Positions 7,710 to 15,421 of a DNA stretch of 64,000 nucleotides are shown piece after piece. Under the pieces are notes generated by a model. That model was not told the DNA's origin, did not search any database, and saw only the letters and a program-made list of their open reading frames with translations. A program made the translations under genes and the position numbers. Every line of letters begins with the position of its first letter. Position 1 is the stretch's first letter. The stretch lies in assembly GCF_000332115.1 (NCBI RefSeq), contig NC_020156.1, positions 2,233,501 to 2,297,500 on the forward strand, written 5' to 3'. The stretch comes from Nonlabens dokdonensis DSW-6. Lineage in GTDB: Bacteria > Bacteroidota > Bacteroidia > Flavobacteriales > Flavobacteriaceae.

Positions 7710-9410
7710 ATGAATCGTAATAATAAAGTGATGTTATCTATAGCATCGTTTTTACTGCCCGTTATTGGCTTTGCTCAGGAAGCAACAACAGAAGCTGCAG
7801 AAAAAGGAATTGATGAAAAAATCGATGACGCCTTTGGTTGGGCAACAGGTGATTACGTAAACGCCGTGTTTTACCAGATACCATTTACAGATGAGATTAA
7901 AATTTACTGGGTTTTATTTCCCTTAATTCTAGGTGCTTTATTCTTTACCATCTATTTCAAGTTTATCAATTTTACTGGGATATGGCGTGCTATTAAAGTG
8001 GTACAAGGTAAATATGAAGATATTGAAAAACATGGAGCAGAGATGCTTTATGGTGAAGATGGAATAGCAAATGGTGTTGACATTAATAAGGTCGATAATC
8101 TTGAGGAACATATCGACGAGGTTAGTGATGAAATCACTATTGATGGAGATATTAAAGATACGATCAGGGACGAAAGTTCTGATGGAGAGGTAACACACTT
8201 TCAGGCCTTAACGGCTGCTTTATCTGCAACCGTAGGTTTAGGAAACATTGCTGGAGTAGCAATCGCAGTTTCAGTTGGTGGAGCTGGTGCTACATTTTGG
8301 ATGATTGTTGCTGGGTTCTTAGGTATGGCTTCTAAGTTTGTAGAGTGTACACTCGGTGTCAAATATCGTGACGTAGGTCCTGACGGTACTATTTACGGTG
8401 GGCCAATGTATTATCTTACTAAAGGTTTAAAATCAATGGGACTTGCAAGTTTAGGTAAAGTCCTTGCTGTTTTATTTGCAATTATGTGTATCGGTGGTTC
8501 CTTCGGTGGAGGAAATATGTTTCAAGCAAATCAAGCTGCTCAAATGGTAGAAAACATCACTGGAGGAACAGAATCATTCATGTATGGTTACCGTTGGGTA
8601 TTTGGTCTGTTAATGGCAATATTTGTCGGAATTGTTATCATAGGAGGAATCAAATCAATTGCAAAAGTGACTGATAAAATTGTACCTTTTATGGTAGTAA
8701 CTTATGTAGGAGCTGCGATCTGGGTGATTATTGCTAGATATGACATGATAGGAGATGCATTTATGCAAATCATTGATGGAGCTTTCAGTCCAGAAGGAGT
8801 TGCTGGTGGTGCCATAGGAGTTTTAGTTCAAGGATTTAGAAGAGCTGCATTCTCAAATGAAGCTGGAGTAGGATCTGCATCAATTGCTCACTCTGCTGTA
8901 CGTACAAAATACCCTGCAAGTGAAGGGTTAGTAGCATTATTAGAGCCATTTATAGATACTGTTGTAGTTTGTACAATGACTGCTGTAGTGTTAATTATTA
9001 CTGGTAACGTAAATCCAGAAAATGCAGGTCTTGCTGACGCTGATGCAATTCTTTTAACTTCTGATGCTTTTGCTTCAGTTATAAGTTGGTTCCCATATGT
9101 ACTGACCTTAGCTGTTGTTCTTTTTGCCTTCTCAACAATGATCTCCTGGTCTTACTACGGTTACCAAGCTTGGGCTTACCTATTCGGTAGAACTAGCAGG
9201 ACTGAATATACTTACAAAATCTTGTTCTGTATTTTTGTTGTAGTAGGATCGGCTGCGAGTCTAGGAAACGTTATAGGTTTCTCAGATGCGATGATCTTTT
9301 CTATGATGGTGCCTAACATGATAGGTATTGTTCTTCTTGCTCCTAAAGTTAAAAAAGAGATGTCTAAGTATATAGAGGCAATAAAATTAAAAAGACAAGC
9401 GATCGATTAA
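7710..9410 (+). CDS. sodium:alanine symporter (AGCS) family protein
   Basis: A 566-residue multi-spanning transporter of the AGCS family, which takes up alanine or glycine with Na+. Family signatures include FQALTAALSATVGLGNIAGVA, the FVECTLGVKYRD segment and GFRRAAFSNEAGVGSASIAH. The ATG at 7710 is chosen over the in-frame GTG at 7668 because a promoter element ends at 7668 and because the 7710 start gives a signal-like N terminus (MNRNNKVMLSIASFLLP ... GFAQ). Between the first membrane helix and the conserved FQALT motif there is an unusually long acidic loop (roughly 8060-8190) rich in Asp and Glu. The substrate is inferred from the family only. The next gene starts 10 bases later. Confidence 0.9.
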   Translation: MNRNNKVMLSIASFLLPVIGFAQEATTEAAEKGIDEKIDDAFGWATGDYVNAVFYQIPFTDEIKIYWVLFPLILGALFFTIYFKFINFTGIWRAIKVVQGKYEDIEKHGAEMLYGEDGIANGVDINKVDNLEEHIDEVSDEITIDGDIKDTIRDESSDGEVTHFQALTAALSATVGLGNIAGVAIAVSVGGAGATFWMIVAGFLGMASKFVECTLGVKYRDVGPDGTIYGGPMYYLTKGLKSMGLASLGKVLAVLFAIMCIGGSFGGGNMFQANQAAQMVENITGGTESFMYGYRWVFGLLMAIFVGIVIIGGIKSIAKVTDKIVPFMVVTYVGAAIWVIIARYDMIGDAFMQIIDGAFSPEGVAGGAIGVLVQGFRRAAFSNEAGVGSASIAHSAVRTKYPASEGLVALLEPFIDTVVVCTMTAVVLIITGNVNPENAGLADADAILLTSDAFASVISWFPYVLTLAVVLFAFSTMISWSYYGYQAWAYLFGRTSRTEYTYKILFCIFVVVGSAASLGNVIGFSDAMIFSMMVPNMIGIVLLAPKVKKEMSKYIEAIKLKRQAID

Positions 9411-9419
9411 TTTAATAAT

Positions 9420-10283
9420 ATGAGTATCATAAGATCCCTCTTTGCATTTGATAAAAAACAGCAAAGAGGGATTTTTGTATTGATGATACTTTTAATTATC
9501 GTTTTTTCAGGGTATATCTACTTGAAAAATATGCCTAAAGAACCCTTAGTTATTGAGGATTCTTCAGCTTATCAAAACAAATTAGATTCACTAGCAACAA
9601 TTCAGCAAAGAAGAAAAGACACGATTTATCCTTTTAACCCTAACTATATTACAGATTATAGAGGATATAAATTGGGATTGAGTGTGGAAGAGATCGATCG
9701 ATTGCACCGCTTTCGCGAAAGCGGAAAATGGATAAACTCCAAAAAAGACTTTCAACGTATAACTCAGGTTAATGACCGGTGGCTGGATAGCATATCTCCT
9801 TATTTTAAATTTCCAGAATGGGTGACTAATCCTAAGAAGTCATATACGAGTAATTACACGTCTTTTAAAGATCGAAAAGTTGTTGCAAAAGATATTAATA
9901 CAGCGAGTCAAGATGAGCTTAAAAAAGTTTATGGTATCGGACCAGCGCTTTCTGGTCGAATTGTAAAAGAAAGGCAACTTCTCAAAGGGTTCATTGATAT
10001 TTCCCAAGTTAGAGGAGTCTACGGCTTGACAGATTCTACGATGATTCAATTAAAGAAACACTTTTACGTTTCACCACCTTTAAATTTTAAGAAAATAGCA
10101 CTTAATACTGCCACTGAAGAAGAGTTGTTATCTATTCCATATTTTGACGACTATCTAGTCGAGAAACTTATAGAACAAAGAACTTTGCGCGACGGATTTA
10201 AAAGTTGGGATAAAGTCTTGTTAACATCTAGGTTTCCACAAGAAAAATTAGGCTTAATTCAGCTATATTTGACGTTAAATTAA
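9420..10283 (+). CDS. membrane-anchored helix-hairpin-helix (ComEA-like) protein
   Basis: A 287-residue protein: a short cytoplasmic start, a membrane helix at about 19-36 (VLMILLIIVFSGYIYL), then repeated helix-hairpin-helix DNA-binding motifs. The clearest is DINTASQDELKKVYGIGP followed by SGRIVKERQ; others lie around 75-110 and 220-285 (LNTATEEELLSIP). ComEA proteins bind incoming DNA at the cell surface in transformation; the fold is the same here but the role is inferred. The start at 9420 is kept because the FDKKQQRGIF segment before the membrane helix looks family-typical. The first codons overlap a strong terminator-like hairpin (9434-9476). The palindrome at 9708-9723 is translated as RFRES. 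Confidence 0.8.
   Translation: MSIIRSLFAFDKKQQRGIFVLMILLIIVFSGYIYLKNMPKEPLVIEDSSAYQNKLDSLATIQQRRKDTIYPFNPNYITDYRGYKLGLSVEEIDRLHRFRESGKWINSKKDFQRITQVNDRWLDSISPYFKFPEWVTNPKKSYTSNYTSFKDRKVVAKDINTASQDELKKVYGIGPALSGRIVKERQLLKGFIDISQVRGVYGLTDSTMIQLKKHFYVSPPLNFKKIALNTATEEELLSIPYFDDYLVEKLIEQRTLRDGFKSWDKVLLTSRFPQEKLGLIQLYLTLN
9434..9476 (+). terminator. terminator-like hairpin inside the start of the HHH gene
   Basis: ATCCCTCTTTGC at 9434-9445 pairs perfectly over 12 bp with GCAAAGAGGGAT at 9461-9472 (15-base loop) and runs into TTTTT to 9476. It lies 24 bases after the symporter stop and within codons 5-19 of the HHH gene, so it may end symporter transcripts and attenuate the downstream gene. Confidence 0.65.
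9708..9723. repeat. 16-bp palindromic repeat (copy 3, inside HHH gene)
   Basis: Exact CGCTTTCGCGAAAGCG, translated here in a different frame from copies 2, 6 and 7 (R-F-R-E-S). Confidence 0.95.
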
Positions 10284-10362
10284 TAATATCAGTTTTTACT
10301 GAGAATATCGCATTTAAAACGAGCTTTTAAATGTTTTTTAATAATTTACTTTATACTTTTTT

Positions 10363-11532
10363 ATGTATTCAAAATATTTTACCGAAGAGCACGACGCTTT
10401 CAGACAAAGTTTTAGAGATTTCTTGAAAAAAGAAGCTGTTCCTCATATTGATAGATGGGAGGAAACAGGACAGATTGATCGTGAAATCTTTCAGAAAATG
10501 GGAGAAATGGGTTACTTCGGATTGTATTACCCAGAAGCCTACGGTGGTCTAGACTTAGACTTTTTCTACACCGTTATCTTTCTTGAAGAAATGCAACGTA
10601 TTAATTCTGGAGGTTTTGCGGCAGCTATGTGGGTACAAGCCTTTCTAGGAGCACAACATTTGCTTAAAGAAGGAGATGAACGTATTAAGCAAGAATACCT
10701 TGTTCCTACACTTACAGGAGAGAAAATAGGTTGTTTAGGGATAACTGAGCCATTCGGTGGTAGTGATGTCGCGGGAATGAGAACTACAGCTGTAAAAGAT
10801 GGTGACCATTACATTATTAACGGTTCTAAAACCTTTATTACAAATGGTGTGTACAGCGATTATCTCGTAATAGCTGCAAAGACTGACATGGACGCTAAAG
10901 GTCGCGGTATTTCCATTTTTGTAATGGATCGTGAGACGCCTGGTATAAGTGCCACAAAGCTTAATAAATTGGGATGGAGAGCAAGTGATACAGGAGAGAT
11001 AGGATTTGATAACGTACGCATTCCTGCAGAGAATCTTATGGGTGAAGAAGGCAAAGGTTTTCCTTACATCATGCAGCATTTTGCCTTAGAGCGATTGATT
11101 ATGGGTATAAATTCTCATGCCCGAGCAGAATATGCATTAGAATATACCATTGGGTACATGAAAGAACGTACAGCTTTTGGTAAATCTCTTGATAAGTATC
11201 AGGCATTGCGTCATAATCTTGCAGATATGATGAGCGAGGTAGAGATGGCAAAATGCTTTAACTATGCCATTGCTGAAGAGTTAGATAAAGGTTTGTATCC
11301 AGTAAAAGAAGCAAGTATGTCAAAATTAGTGACCACTAAAATTGCTGATGAAGTTATATATAAGTGTCTCCAGTATTTAGGAGGTTACGGTTATATAGAA
11401 GAATATCCATTGGCGAGAATGTGGCGTGATAGCCGCTTAGGTCCTATAGGTGGTGGAACTAGTGAGATCATGAGAGAAATCATTGCAAAAATGACTCTCG
11501 ATGGTAAAGACTATAAGCCAGCCGCTAAGTAG
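10363..11532 (+). CDS. acyl-CoA dehydrogenase
   Basis: A 389-residue FAD enzyme that oxidises acyl-CoA to the 2,3-enoyl-CoA in fatty acid or amino acid breakdown. Signature segments are present: CLGITEPFGGSDVAGMRTTA, the FITNG turn, KERTAFGKSLDKYQALRHNLADM, and QYLGGYGYIEEYPLARMWRD. The catalytic-base position used in short/medium-chain enzymes (Glu in YEGT) reads I-G-G-G-T here (362-366). Instead E243 in FALERLIMG sits where isovaleryl- and long-chain acyl-CoA dehydrogenases carry their catalytic Glu. A glutaryl-CoA-type substrate cannot be excluded. It starts 79 bp after the HHH gene. Confidence 0.88.
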   Translation: MYSKYFTEEHDAFRQSFRDFLKKEAVPHIDRWEETGQIDREIFQKMGEMGYFGLYYPEAYGGLDLDFFYTVIFLEEMQRINSGGFAAAMWVQAFLGAQHLLKEGDERIKQEYLVPTLTGEKIGCLGITEPFGGSDVAGMRTTAVKDGDHYIINGSKTFITNGVYSDYLVIAAKTDMDAKGRGISIFVMDRETPGISATKLNKLGWRASDTGEIGFDNVRIPAENLMGEEGKGFPYIMQHFALERLIMGINSHARAEYALEYTIGYMKERTAFGKSLDKYQALRHNLADMMSEVEMAKCFNYAIAEELDKGLYPVKEASMSKLVTTKIADEVIYKCLQYLGGYGYIEEYPLARMWRDSRLGPIGGGTSEIMREIIAKMTLDGKDYKPAAK

Positions 11533-11543
11533 TTTATGGGTTA

Positions 11544-11559
11544 CGCTTTCGCGAAAGCG
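11544..11559. repeat. 16-bp palindromic repeat (copy 4)
   Basis: Exact CGCTTTCGCGAAAGCG, 11 bases after the acyl-CoA dehydrogenase stop and upstream of the rpsU promoter. Confidence 0.95.
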
Positions 11560-11592
11560 AGAACAAAAACTTGTTTTAAAACAAATAAAACT

Positions 11593-11621
11593 TTGAGATT
11601 GCAAAATAAAATGTATTTTTG
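11593..11621 (+). promoter_or_regulatory. rpsU promoter (TTG-N18-TATTTTTG)
   Basis: TTG at 11593-11595 and TATTTTTG at 11614-11621 with an 18-base spacer match the full Bacteroidota promoter consensus. The leader to the rpsU ATG is short, about 25 nt, and contains the extended Shine-Dalgarno. Confidence 0.75.
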
Positions 11622-11630
11622 CCGTCCCAA

Positions 11631-11644
11631 AGAAAGGAGGTGAT
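11631..11644 (+). promoter_or_regulatory. extended Shine-Dalgarno of rpsU
   Basis: AGAAAGGAGGTGAT is complementary over 14 bases to the expected Bacteroidota 16S rRNA 3' tail (ATCACCTCCTTTCT). Its GGAGG core lies 10 bases before the ATG at 11651. The other genes in this window show no comparable site. In Bacteroidia the anti-SD is normally masked by bS21, bS18 and bS6, and rpsU encodes bS21, so this site is a plausible autoregulatory sensor. Confidence 0.8.
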
Positions 11645-11650
11645 GACACT

Positions 11651-11845
11651 ATGTTAATAATACCAGTAAAAGACGGAGAAAATATCGATAGAGCCCTAAA
11701 GCGTTTCAAAAGAAAATTTGATCGTACAGGGAAGATGCGTGAACTACGTAGAAGACAGCAGTTTACTAAACCATCTGTTGCAAAACGTGCTCAAAACATT
11801 AAAGCAGCCTACATTCAAGGATTGCGTGACGCAGAGAACATCTAG
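11651..11845 (+). CDS. rpsU: 30S ribosomal protein S21 (bS21)
   Basis: A 64-residue, Arg/Lys-rich protein with the family start MLIIPVKDGENIDRALKRFK and RTGKMRELRRRQ. It binds the 30S platform near the 16S 3' end. In Bacteroidia it takes part in hiding the anti-Shine-Dalgarno sequence, which explains why most genes here lack SD sites. The gene has its own promoter (11593-11621), a very strong SD and its own terminator (11868-11912), so it is probably expressed mainly as a monocistronic message with feedback on its own translation (inference). xerC and an HPF gene follow. Confidence 0.95.
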   Translation: MLIIPVKDGENIDRALKRFKRKFDRTGKMRELRRRQQFTKPSVAKRAQNIKAAYIQGLRDAENI

Positions 11846-11867
11846 ATAATTTCTATCTAAAATATTT

Positions 11868-11912
11868 AACCGCTAGTTGTAAATTTATACATTTACAACT
11901 AGCGGTTTTTTT
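11868..11912 (+). terminator. rpsU intrinsic terminator abutting the xerC start
   Basis: AACCGCTAGTTGTAAAT (11868-11884) pairs perfectly over 17 bp with 11891-11907 around the loop TTATAC, and is followed by a T run through 11912. The next base is the A of the xerC ATG. Confidence 0.9.
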
Positions 11913-12797
11913 ATGGACTTAGAATCATACATAGAGTATCTGGAACTGGAGAAGAATTATTCCTCTCACACTATAATAGCTTACAAAAAGGATTTAGATC
12001 TTTTTAATTCTTACCTCGAACTTGAAATGATCACCTCTGTAAAAGATGTTAATTTTAGTATAATAAGAGGATGGGTAACTTCATTACTAGAAGAAGGAAT
12101 CTCAAATCGATCTGTTAATCGTAAAATGGCAGCTGTAAAATCGTATTTCAAATTCTTATTGAAGGTAGGTGTGATAAAATCAAATCCAGCGGCGGCCTAT
12201 AAAAGTCTTAAGGTTGCTAAGAAGGTGCAAATACCTTTTTCTACAGAAGAAGTTTTAAAATTGCTGGATGCTCCTTATGATAAATCAAGTTTTATAGATT
12301 CTAGAGATGTTTTAATTATAGAACTTTTTTACGCAACTGGAATAAGAAGAGAGGAATTGATTAATATGAGTAAGAGCGATGTTGATTTAAATAACAAGAC
12401 TATTAAAGTTATTGGTAAACGAAATAAAGAGAGAATTGTGCCGTTTGTAAGTACATTGATGCAACACATGGAGCAATATTTGTTATTGAGACGAGATGTG
12501 ATTAATGGTCCAATTGATAATTTATTTCTGACCACTAATGGTGATAAAATTTATCCAAGCCTTGTTTATCGAGTTATAAAAACTTATTTTAGTAAAGTTT
12601 CTTTAAAGGTCAAGATCAGTCCTCATGTTTTGCGGCATACGTTTGCAACGCACTTATTAGATAAAGGAGCAGATCTTAATGCTGTCAAAGAACTTTTAGG
12701 ACATACGAGCTTGTCTTCTACACAGATTTATACTCATTCTAGTATGGCAGTATTAAAAGGTGTTTATAGTAACGCTCATCCTAGATCAAAAAAATAA
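11913..12797 (+). CDS. xerC: tyrosine recombinase XerC/XerD family
   Basis: A 294-residue site-specific recombinase with the standard two domains: SAM-like core-binding (about 1-85, starting MDLESYIEYLELEKNYSSHT) and catalytic (about 105-290). All catalytic residues are visible: R145 (ATGIRREEL), K169, H238 and R241 (SPHVLRHTFATHLL), H264 (LLGHTSLSSTQ) and nucleophile Y273 (IYTH). The length and the rpsU-xerC-hpf arrangement indicate the housekeeping recombinase that resolves chromosome dimers at dif rather than a mobile-element integrase. The ATG immediately follows the rpsU terminator T tract, leaving no leader of its own: transcription must read through or start within the hairpin. Confidence 0.9.
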   Translation: MDLESYIEYLELEKNYSSHTIIAYKKDLDLFNSYLELEMITSVKDVNFSIIRGWVTSLLEEGISNRSVNRKMAAVKSYFKFLLKVGVIKSNPAAAYKSLKVAKKVQIPFSTEEVLKLLDAPYDKSSFIDSRDVLIIELFYATGIRREELINMSKSDVDLNNKTIKVIGKRNKERIVPFVSTLMQHMEQYLLLRRDVINGPIDNLFLTTNGDKIYPSLVYRVIKTYFSKVSLKVKISPHVLRHTFATHLLDKGADLNAVKELLGHTSLSSTQIYTHSSMAVLKGVYSNAHPRSKK

Positions 12798-12817
12798 TTA
12801 ACCTAAACTATTAAATT

Positions 12818-13117
12818 ATGAAAGTAAACACACAGGCAGTGAATTTTGATGCAGATGCAAAGCTGATTGATTTCATTCAAAAACGGTTAGATAAATTAGA
12901 GCAATTCTATAATAAAATTATCAATGCAGATGTGTATTTGAAAGTTCAAAAGACTTCTGCACCAGAAAATAAAATAACTGAGATACGACTTTTTGTACCA
13001 GGAGATGATATGGTGGTTAAAAAAACATGCAAGACATTTGAGCAATGTGTCGATGAATGTGCGGCAGCATTAGAGCGTCAACTGAAAAAAAGAAAAGAAA
13101 AATTATCAGCACACTAA
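12818..13117 (+). CDS. hpf: ribosome hibernation-promoting factor (HPF/RaiA family)
   Basis: A 99-residue protein of the short HPF/YfiA type: beta-alpha-beta-beta-beta-alpha with MKVNTQAVNFDADAKLIDFI at the start, the TEIRLFVPGDDMVVKK strand pair, and a basic C-terminal helix (ALERQLKKRKEKL). These proteins bind the decoding region of idle ribosomes in stationary phase. It lacks the long-HPF C-terminal dimerisation domain. It lies 20 bases after xerC and is probably in the same message; the terminator at 13167-13195 would end it. Confidence 0.9.
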   Translation: MKVNTQAVNFDADAKLIDFIQKRLDKLEQFYNKIINADVYLKVQKTSAPENKITEIRLFVPGDDMVVKKTCKTFEQCVDECAAALERQLKKRKEKLSAH

Positions 13118-13135
13118 AAAAAATAATAAAAATAT

Positions 13136-13165
13136 TTGTGCAATTAAAAAATAGGCTTACATTTG
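13136..13165 (+). promoter_or_regulatory. promoter of the tRNA-tuf region (TTG-N19-TACATTTG)
   Basis: TTG at 13136-13138 and TACATTTG at 13158-13165, spaced by 19 bases, match the Bacteroidota consensus at both elements. It lies just before the terminator hairpin at 13167. Confidence 0.7.
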
Positions 13166-13166
13166 C

Positions 13167-13195
13167 AGTCCGTTAGAAATAGCGGACTTTTTTTT
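13167..13195 (+). terminator. intrinsic terminator after hpf / leader hairpin
   Basis: AGTCCGTTA (13167-13175) pairs with TAGCGGACT (13180-13188) around a GAAA loop, with one T-G wobble, followed by eight T (13188-13195). It is well placed to end the hpf message, but it also sits directly after a promoter -7 box, so transcripts from that promoter would begin with it. Confidence 0.75.
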
Positions 13196-13214
13196 GAATA
13201 AAAAGTTAAAGATT

Positions 13215-13288
13215 GCCGATGTAGCTCAGCTGGCTAGAGCAGCTGATTTGTAATCAGCAGGTCGTGGGTTCGAGTCCCTCCATCGGCT
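13215..13288 (+). tRNA. tRNA-Thr (anticodon TGT)
   Basis: Cloverleaf with acceptor GCCGATG/CATCGGC, D-loop GCTCAGCTGGCTAGAGC, anticodon loop TTTGTAA and T-arm GTGGGTTCGAGTCCCTC; discriminator T. CCA is not encoded. Confidence 0.95.
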
Positions 13289-13319
13289 CTTTAAAATAGG
13301 AAGTTCTTTATGGACTTTT

Positions 13320-13400
13320 GGGGAGATACTCAAGCGGCCAACGAGGACGGACTGTAACTCCGTTGGGAAACCTTCGCAGGTTCGAATCCTGCTCTCCCCA
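13320..13400 (+). tRNA. tRNA-Tyr (anticodon GTA)
   Basis: Acceptor GGGGAGA/TCTCCCC, anticodon stem ACGGA/TCCGT with loop CTGTAAC, and a long class II variable arm before the T-arm GCAGGTTCGAATCCTGC; discriminator A. CCA is not encoded. Confidence 0.95.
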
Positions 13401-13466
13401 CAGAATATTATCTGAAAAGATAATTTGAAATATTGATTACCTTTTAGTTGTTAAAAACTAATAAAT

Positions 13467-13539
13467 GCGAGAGTAGCTCAGTTGGTAGAGCGTCAGCCTT
13501 CCAAGCTGAATGTCGCCAGTTCGAACCTGGTCTCTCGCT
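13467..13539 (+). tRNA. tRNA-Gly (anticodon TCC)
   Basis: Acceptor GCGAGAG/CTCTCGC, anticodon stem TCAGC/GCTGA with loop CTTCCAA, T-arm CCAGTTCGAACCTGG; discriminator T. Confidence 0.95.
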
Positions 13540-13603
13540 CTAAATTAAACTCTATTTTTATTGAGTTTAAAGTCAAGTTGTCCTTTCCTTTAAAAAGGGT
13601 TTT

Positions 13604-13675
13604 GCCGGTGTAGCTCAGGGGTAGAGCGTTTCCTTGGTAAGGAAGAGGTCACGAGTTCAAATCTCGTCATTGGCT
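13604..13675 (+). tRNA. tRNA-Thr (anticodon GGT)
   Basis: Acceptor GCCGGTG/CATTGGC with two G-T pairs, anticodon loop TTGGTAA, T-arm ACGAGTTCAAATCTCGT; discriminator T. It is the last tRNA before tuf, 114 bases upstream of its ATG. Confidence 0.93.
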
Positions 13676-13789
13676 CATAAATAAAAATAGGTCTCATTTG
13701 AGACCATTACTAGTATAGACTGATTTGGTTTTAGCTCCGTATCTGTCTCTTTTAAATTGAAACACTAATATAAATTAAGATTTTAAGTT

Positions 13790-14977
13790 ATGGCTAAAGA
13801 AACGTACGATCGTTCGAAACCTCACCTTAACGTAGGTACAATTGGTCACGTTGACCACGGTAAAACAACTCTTACCGCTGCAATTACGAAAGTACTTGCT
13901 GATGCTGGTTTTTCTAATGCAACAAGTTTTGACCAAATTGACAACGCTCCTGAAGAAAAAGAGCGTGGTATTACAATTAACTCATCACACGTAGAGTATC
14001 AAACAGAAAATAGACACTACGCTCACGTAGACTGTCCTGGTCACGCCGATTATGTAAAGAACATGGTTACTGGTGCTGCTCAAATGGATGGTGCTATTCT
14101 TGTTGTAGCTGCAACTGATGGTCCTATGCCACAAACTCGTGAGCACATCCTTCTTGGTCGTCAAGTAGGTATCCCTCGTATTGTTGTATTCCTTAACAAA
14201 GTGGATATGGTAGACGATGAAGAGCTTCTTGAGTTAGTAGACATGGAAGTTCGTGATCTTTTAAGTTTCTATGAGTATGATGGAGATAACGGTCCTGTTG
14301 TTTCTGGTTCTGCTTTAGGTGCTTTAAATGGAGAGCAAAAATGGGTAGATACTGTATTGGAATTAATGGCTGCTGTAGATGAGTGGATTGAAGAGCCAGT
14401 AAGAGATATGGATAAGCCTTTCTTAATGCCTATTGAAGATGTATTCTCTATTACAGGTCGTGGTACTGTTGCAACTGGTCGTATTGAAACTGGTGTAGCT
14501 AACACAGGAGATCCTGTAGAGATTATTGGTATGGGTGCTGAAAAGTTGACATCTACTATTACTGGTATTGAAATGTTCCGTCAGATTCTTGATAGAGGTG
14601 AAGCTGGTGATAACGCAGGTATCTTACTAAGAGGTATTGAAAAATCTCAGATTTCTAGAGGTATGGTAATTACTAAGCCTGGATCTGTTACTCCTCACGC
14701 AAAGTTTAAAGCTGAGGTTTATATCTTGAAGAAAGAAGAAGGTGGACGTCACACTCCATTCCACAACAATTACCGCCCTCAGTTTTACGTACGTACTACT
14801 GATGTAACAGGTAACATTGCTCTTCCTGATGGAGTAGAAATGGTAATGCCTGGAGATAATCTTACAATTACTGTTGATTTGATTCAGCCTATTGCACTAA
14901 ACTTAGGTTTACGTTTCGCTATCCGTGAAGGTGGTAGAACAGTAGGTGCTGGTCAGGTAACTGAAATTTTAGATTAA
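13790..14977 (+). CDS. tuf: translation elongation factor Tu
   Basis: A 395-residue GTPase that brings aminoacyl-tRNA to the ribosome. G1 is GHVDHGKT, switch I is GITIN, G3 is [12 protein letters not shown] and G4 is NKVD; domains 2 and 3 follow, ending in [15 protein letters not shown]. It starts after tRNA-Thr and is followed by a strong hairpin (14996-15025), then tRNA-Trp, secE and nusG, the usual flavobacterial order. No mutation in the GTPase motifs is seen. Confidence 0.98.
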   Translation: MAKETYDRSKPHLNVGTIGHVDHGKTTLTAAITKVLADAGFSNATSFDQIDNAPEEKERGITINSSHVEYQTENRHYAHVDCPGHADYVKNMVTGAAQMDGAILVVAATDGPMPQTREHILLGRQVGIPRIVVFLNKVDMVDDEELLELVDMEVRDLLSFYEYDGDNGPVVSGSALGALNGEQKWVDTVLELMAAVDEWIEEPVRDMDKPFLMPIEDVFSITGRGTVATGRIETGVANTGDPVEIIGMGAEKLTSTITGIEMFRQILDRGEAGDNAGILLRGIEKSQISRGMVITKPGSVTPHAKFKAEVYILKKEEGGRHTPFHNNYRPQFYVRTTDVTGNIALPDGVEMVMPGDNLTITVDLIQPIALNLGLRFAIREGGRTVGAGQVTEILD

Positions 14978-14995
14978 TTTCTAATTTAATAAACT

Positions 14996-15025
14996 AAGTA
15001 TCCTGTCTTTTTAGGCAGGATACTT
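14996..15025 (+). terminator. hairpin after tuf
   Basis: AAGTATCCTGTC pairs with GGCAGGATACTT over 12 bp (one T-G pair) with a short T/A-rich loop; only a short T run follows. It lies 18 bases after the tuf stop and may reduce transcription into tRNA-Trp and secE. Confidence 0.75.
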
Positions 15026-15067
15026 TCCCTATATATAAGGGATACATAACGTTCTTTAGAATGTTAT

Positions 15068-15140
15068 GCGGGCTTAGCTCAGTTGGTAGAGCACTGGTCT
15101 CCAAAACCAGGTGTCGTGAGTTCGAGTCTCTCAGCCCGTG
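15068..15140 (+). tRNA. tRNA-Trp (anticodon CCA)
   Basis: Acceptor GCGGGCT/AGCCCGT (position 1-72 is a G-T pair), D-arm GCTCAGTTGGTAGAGC, anticodon stem CTGGT/ACCAG with loop CTCCAAA, T-arm with TTCGAGT loop; discriminator G. It lies between tuf and secE. Confidence 0.93.
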
Positions 15141-15213
15141 CACATTAATATACGCTCTTCTGCCGTGTTAATTATAATTGATTACCGATAAAGGAGTTTT
15201 GAATAACTAAAAT

Positions 15214-15411
15214 ATGAGTTTAATAACATACGTAAAGGAGTCTTATAATGAGCTGACTAATCATGTTACATGGCCGACGTGGGAAGAAACACAGAAGCTT
15301 ACAGTAACTGTAGCAGTTTTTTCTATCATTTTTGCACTTATTGTTGCAGGTATTGACTATGTATTTAGCACTGCGATTGAAAACTACTTTAATTGGGTGA
15401 AGCCGCAATAA
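15214..15411 (+). CDS. secE: preprotein translocase subunit SecE
   Basis: A 65-residue single-span SecE. The N-terminal amphipathic helix carries the conserved VTWPTWEETQKLT motif, and residues about 31-55 form the membrane helix. SecE clamps the two halves of SecY in the inner-membrane translocon. The stop is 10 bases before the nusG ATG. Confidence 0.93.
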   Translation: MSLITYVKESYNELTNHVTWPTWEETQKLTVTVAVFSIIFALIVAGIDYVFSTAIENYFNWVKPQ

Positions 15412-15421
15412 TAATTTGATT

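Noticed and set aside
11913..13675. xerC next to tRNA genes as an integrative element with an integrase at a tRNA
   Set aside because: The recombinase has housekeeping Xer length and context (rpsU-xerC-hpf), the tRNAs are intact and lead into tuf, and no direct repeat or cargo is seen.
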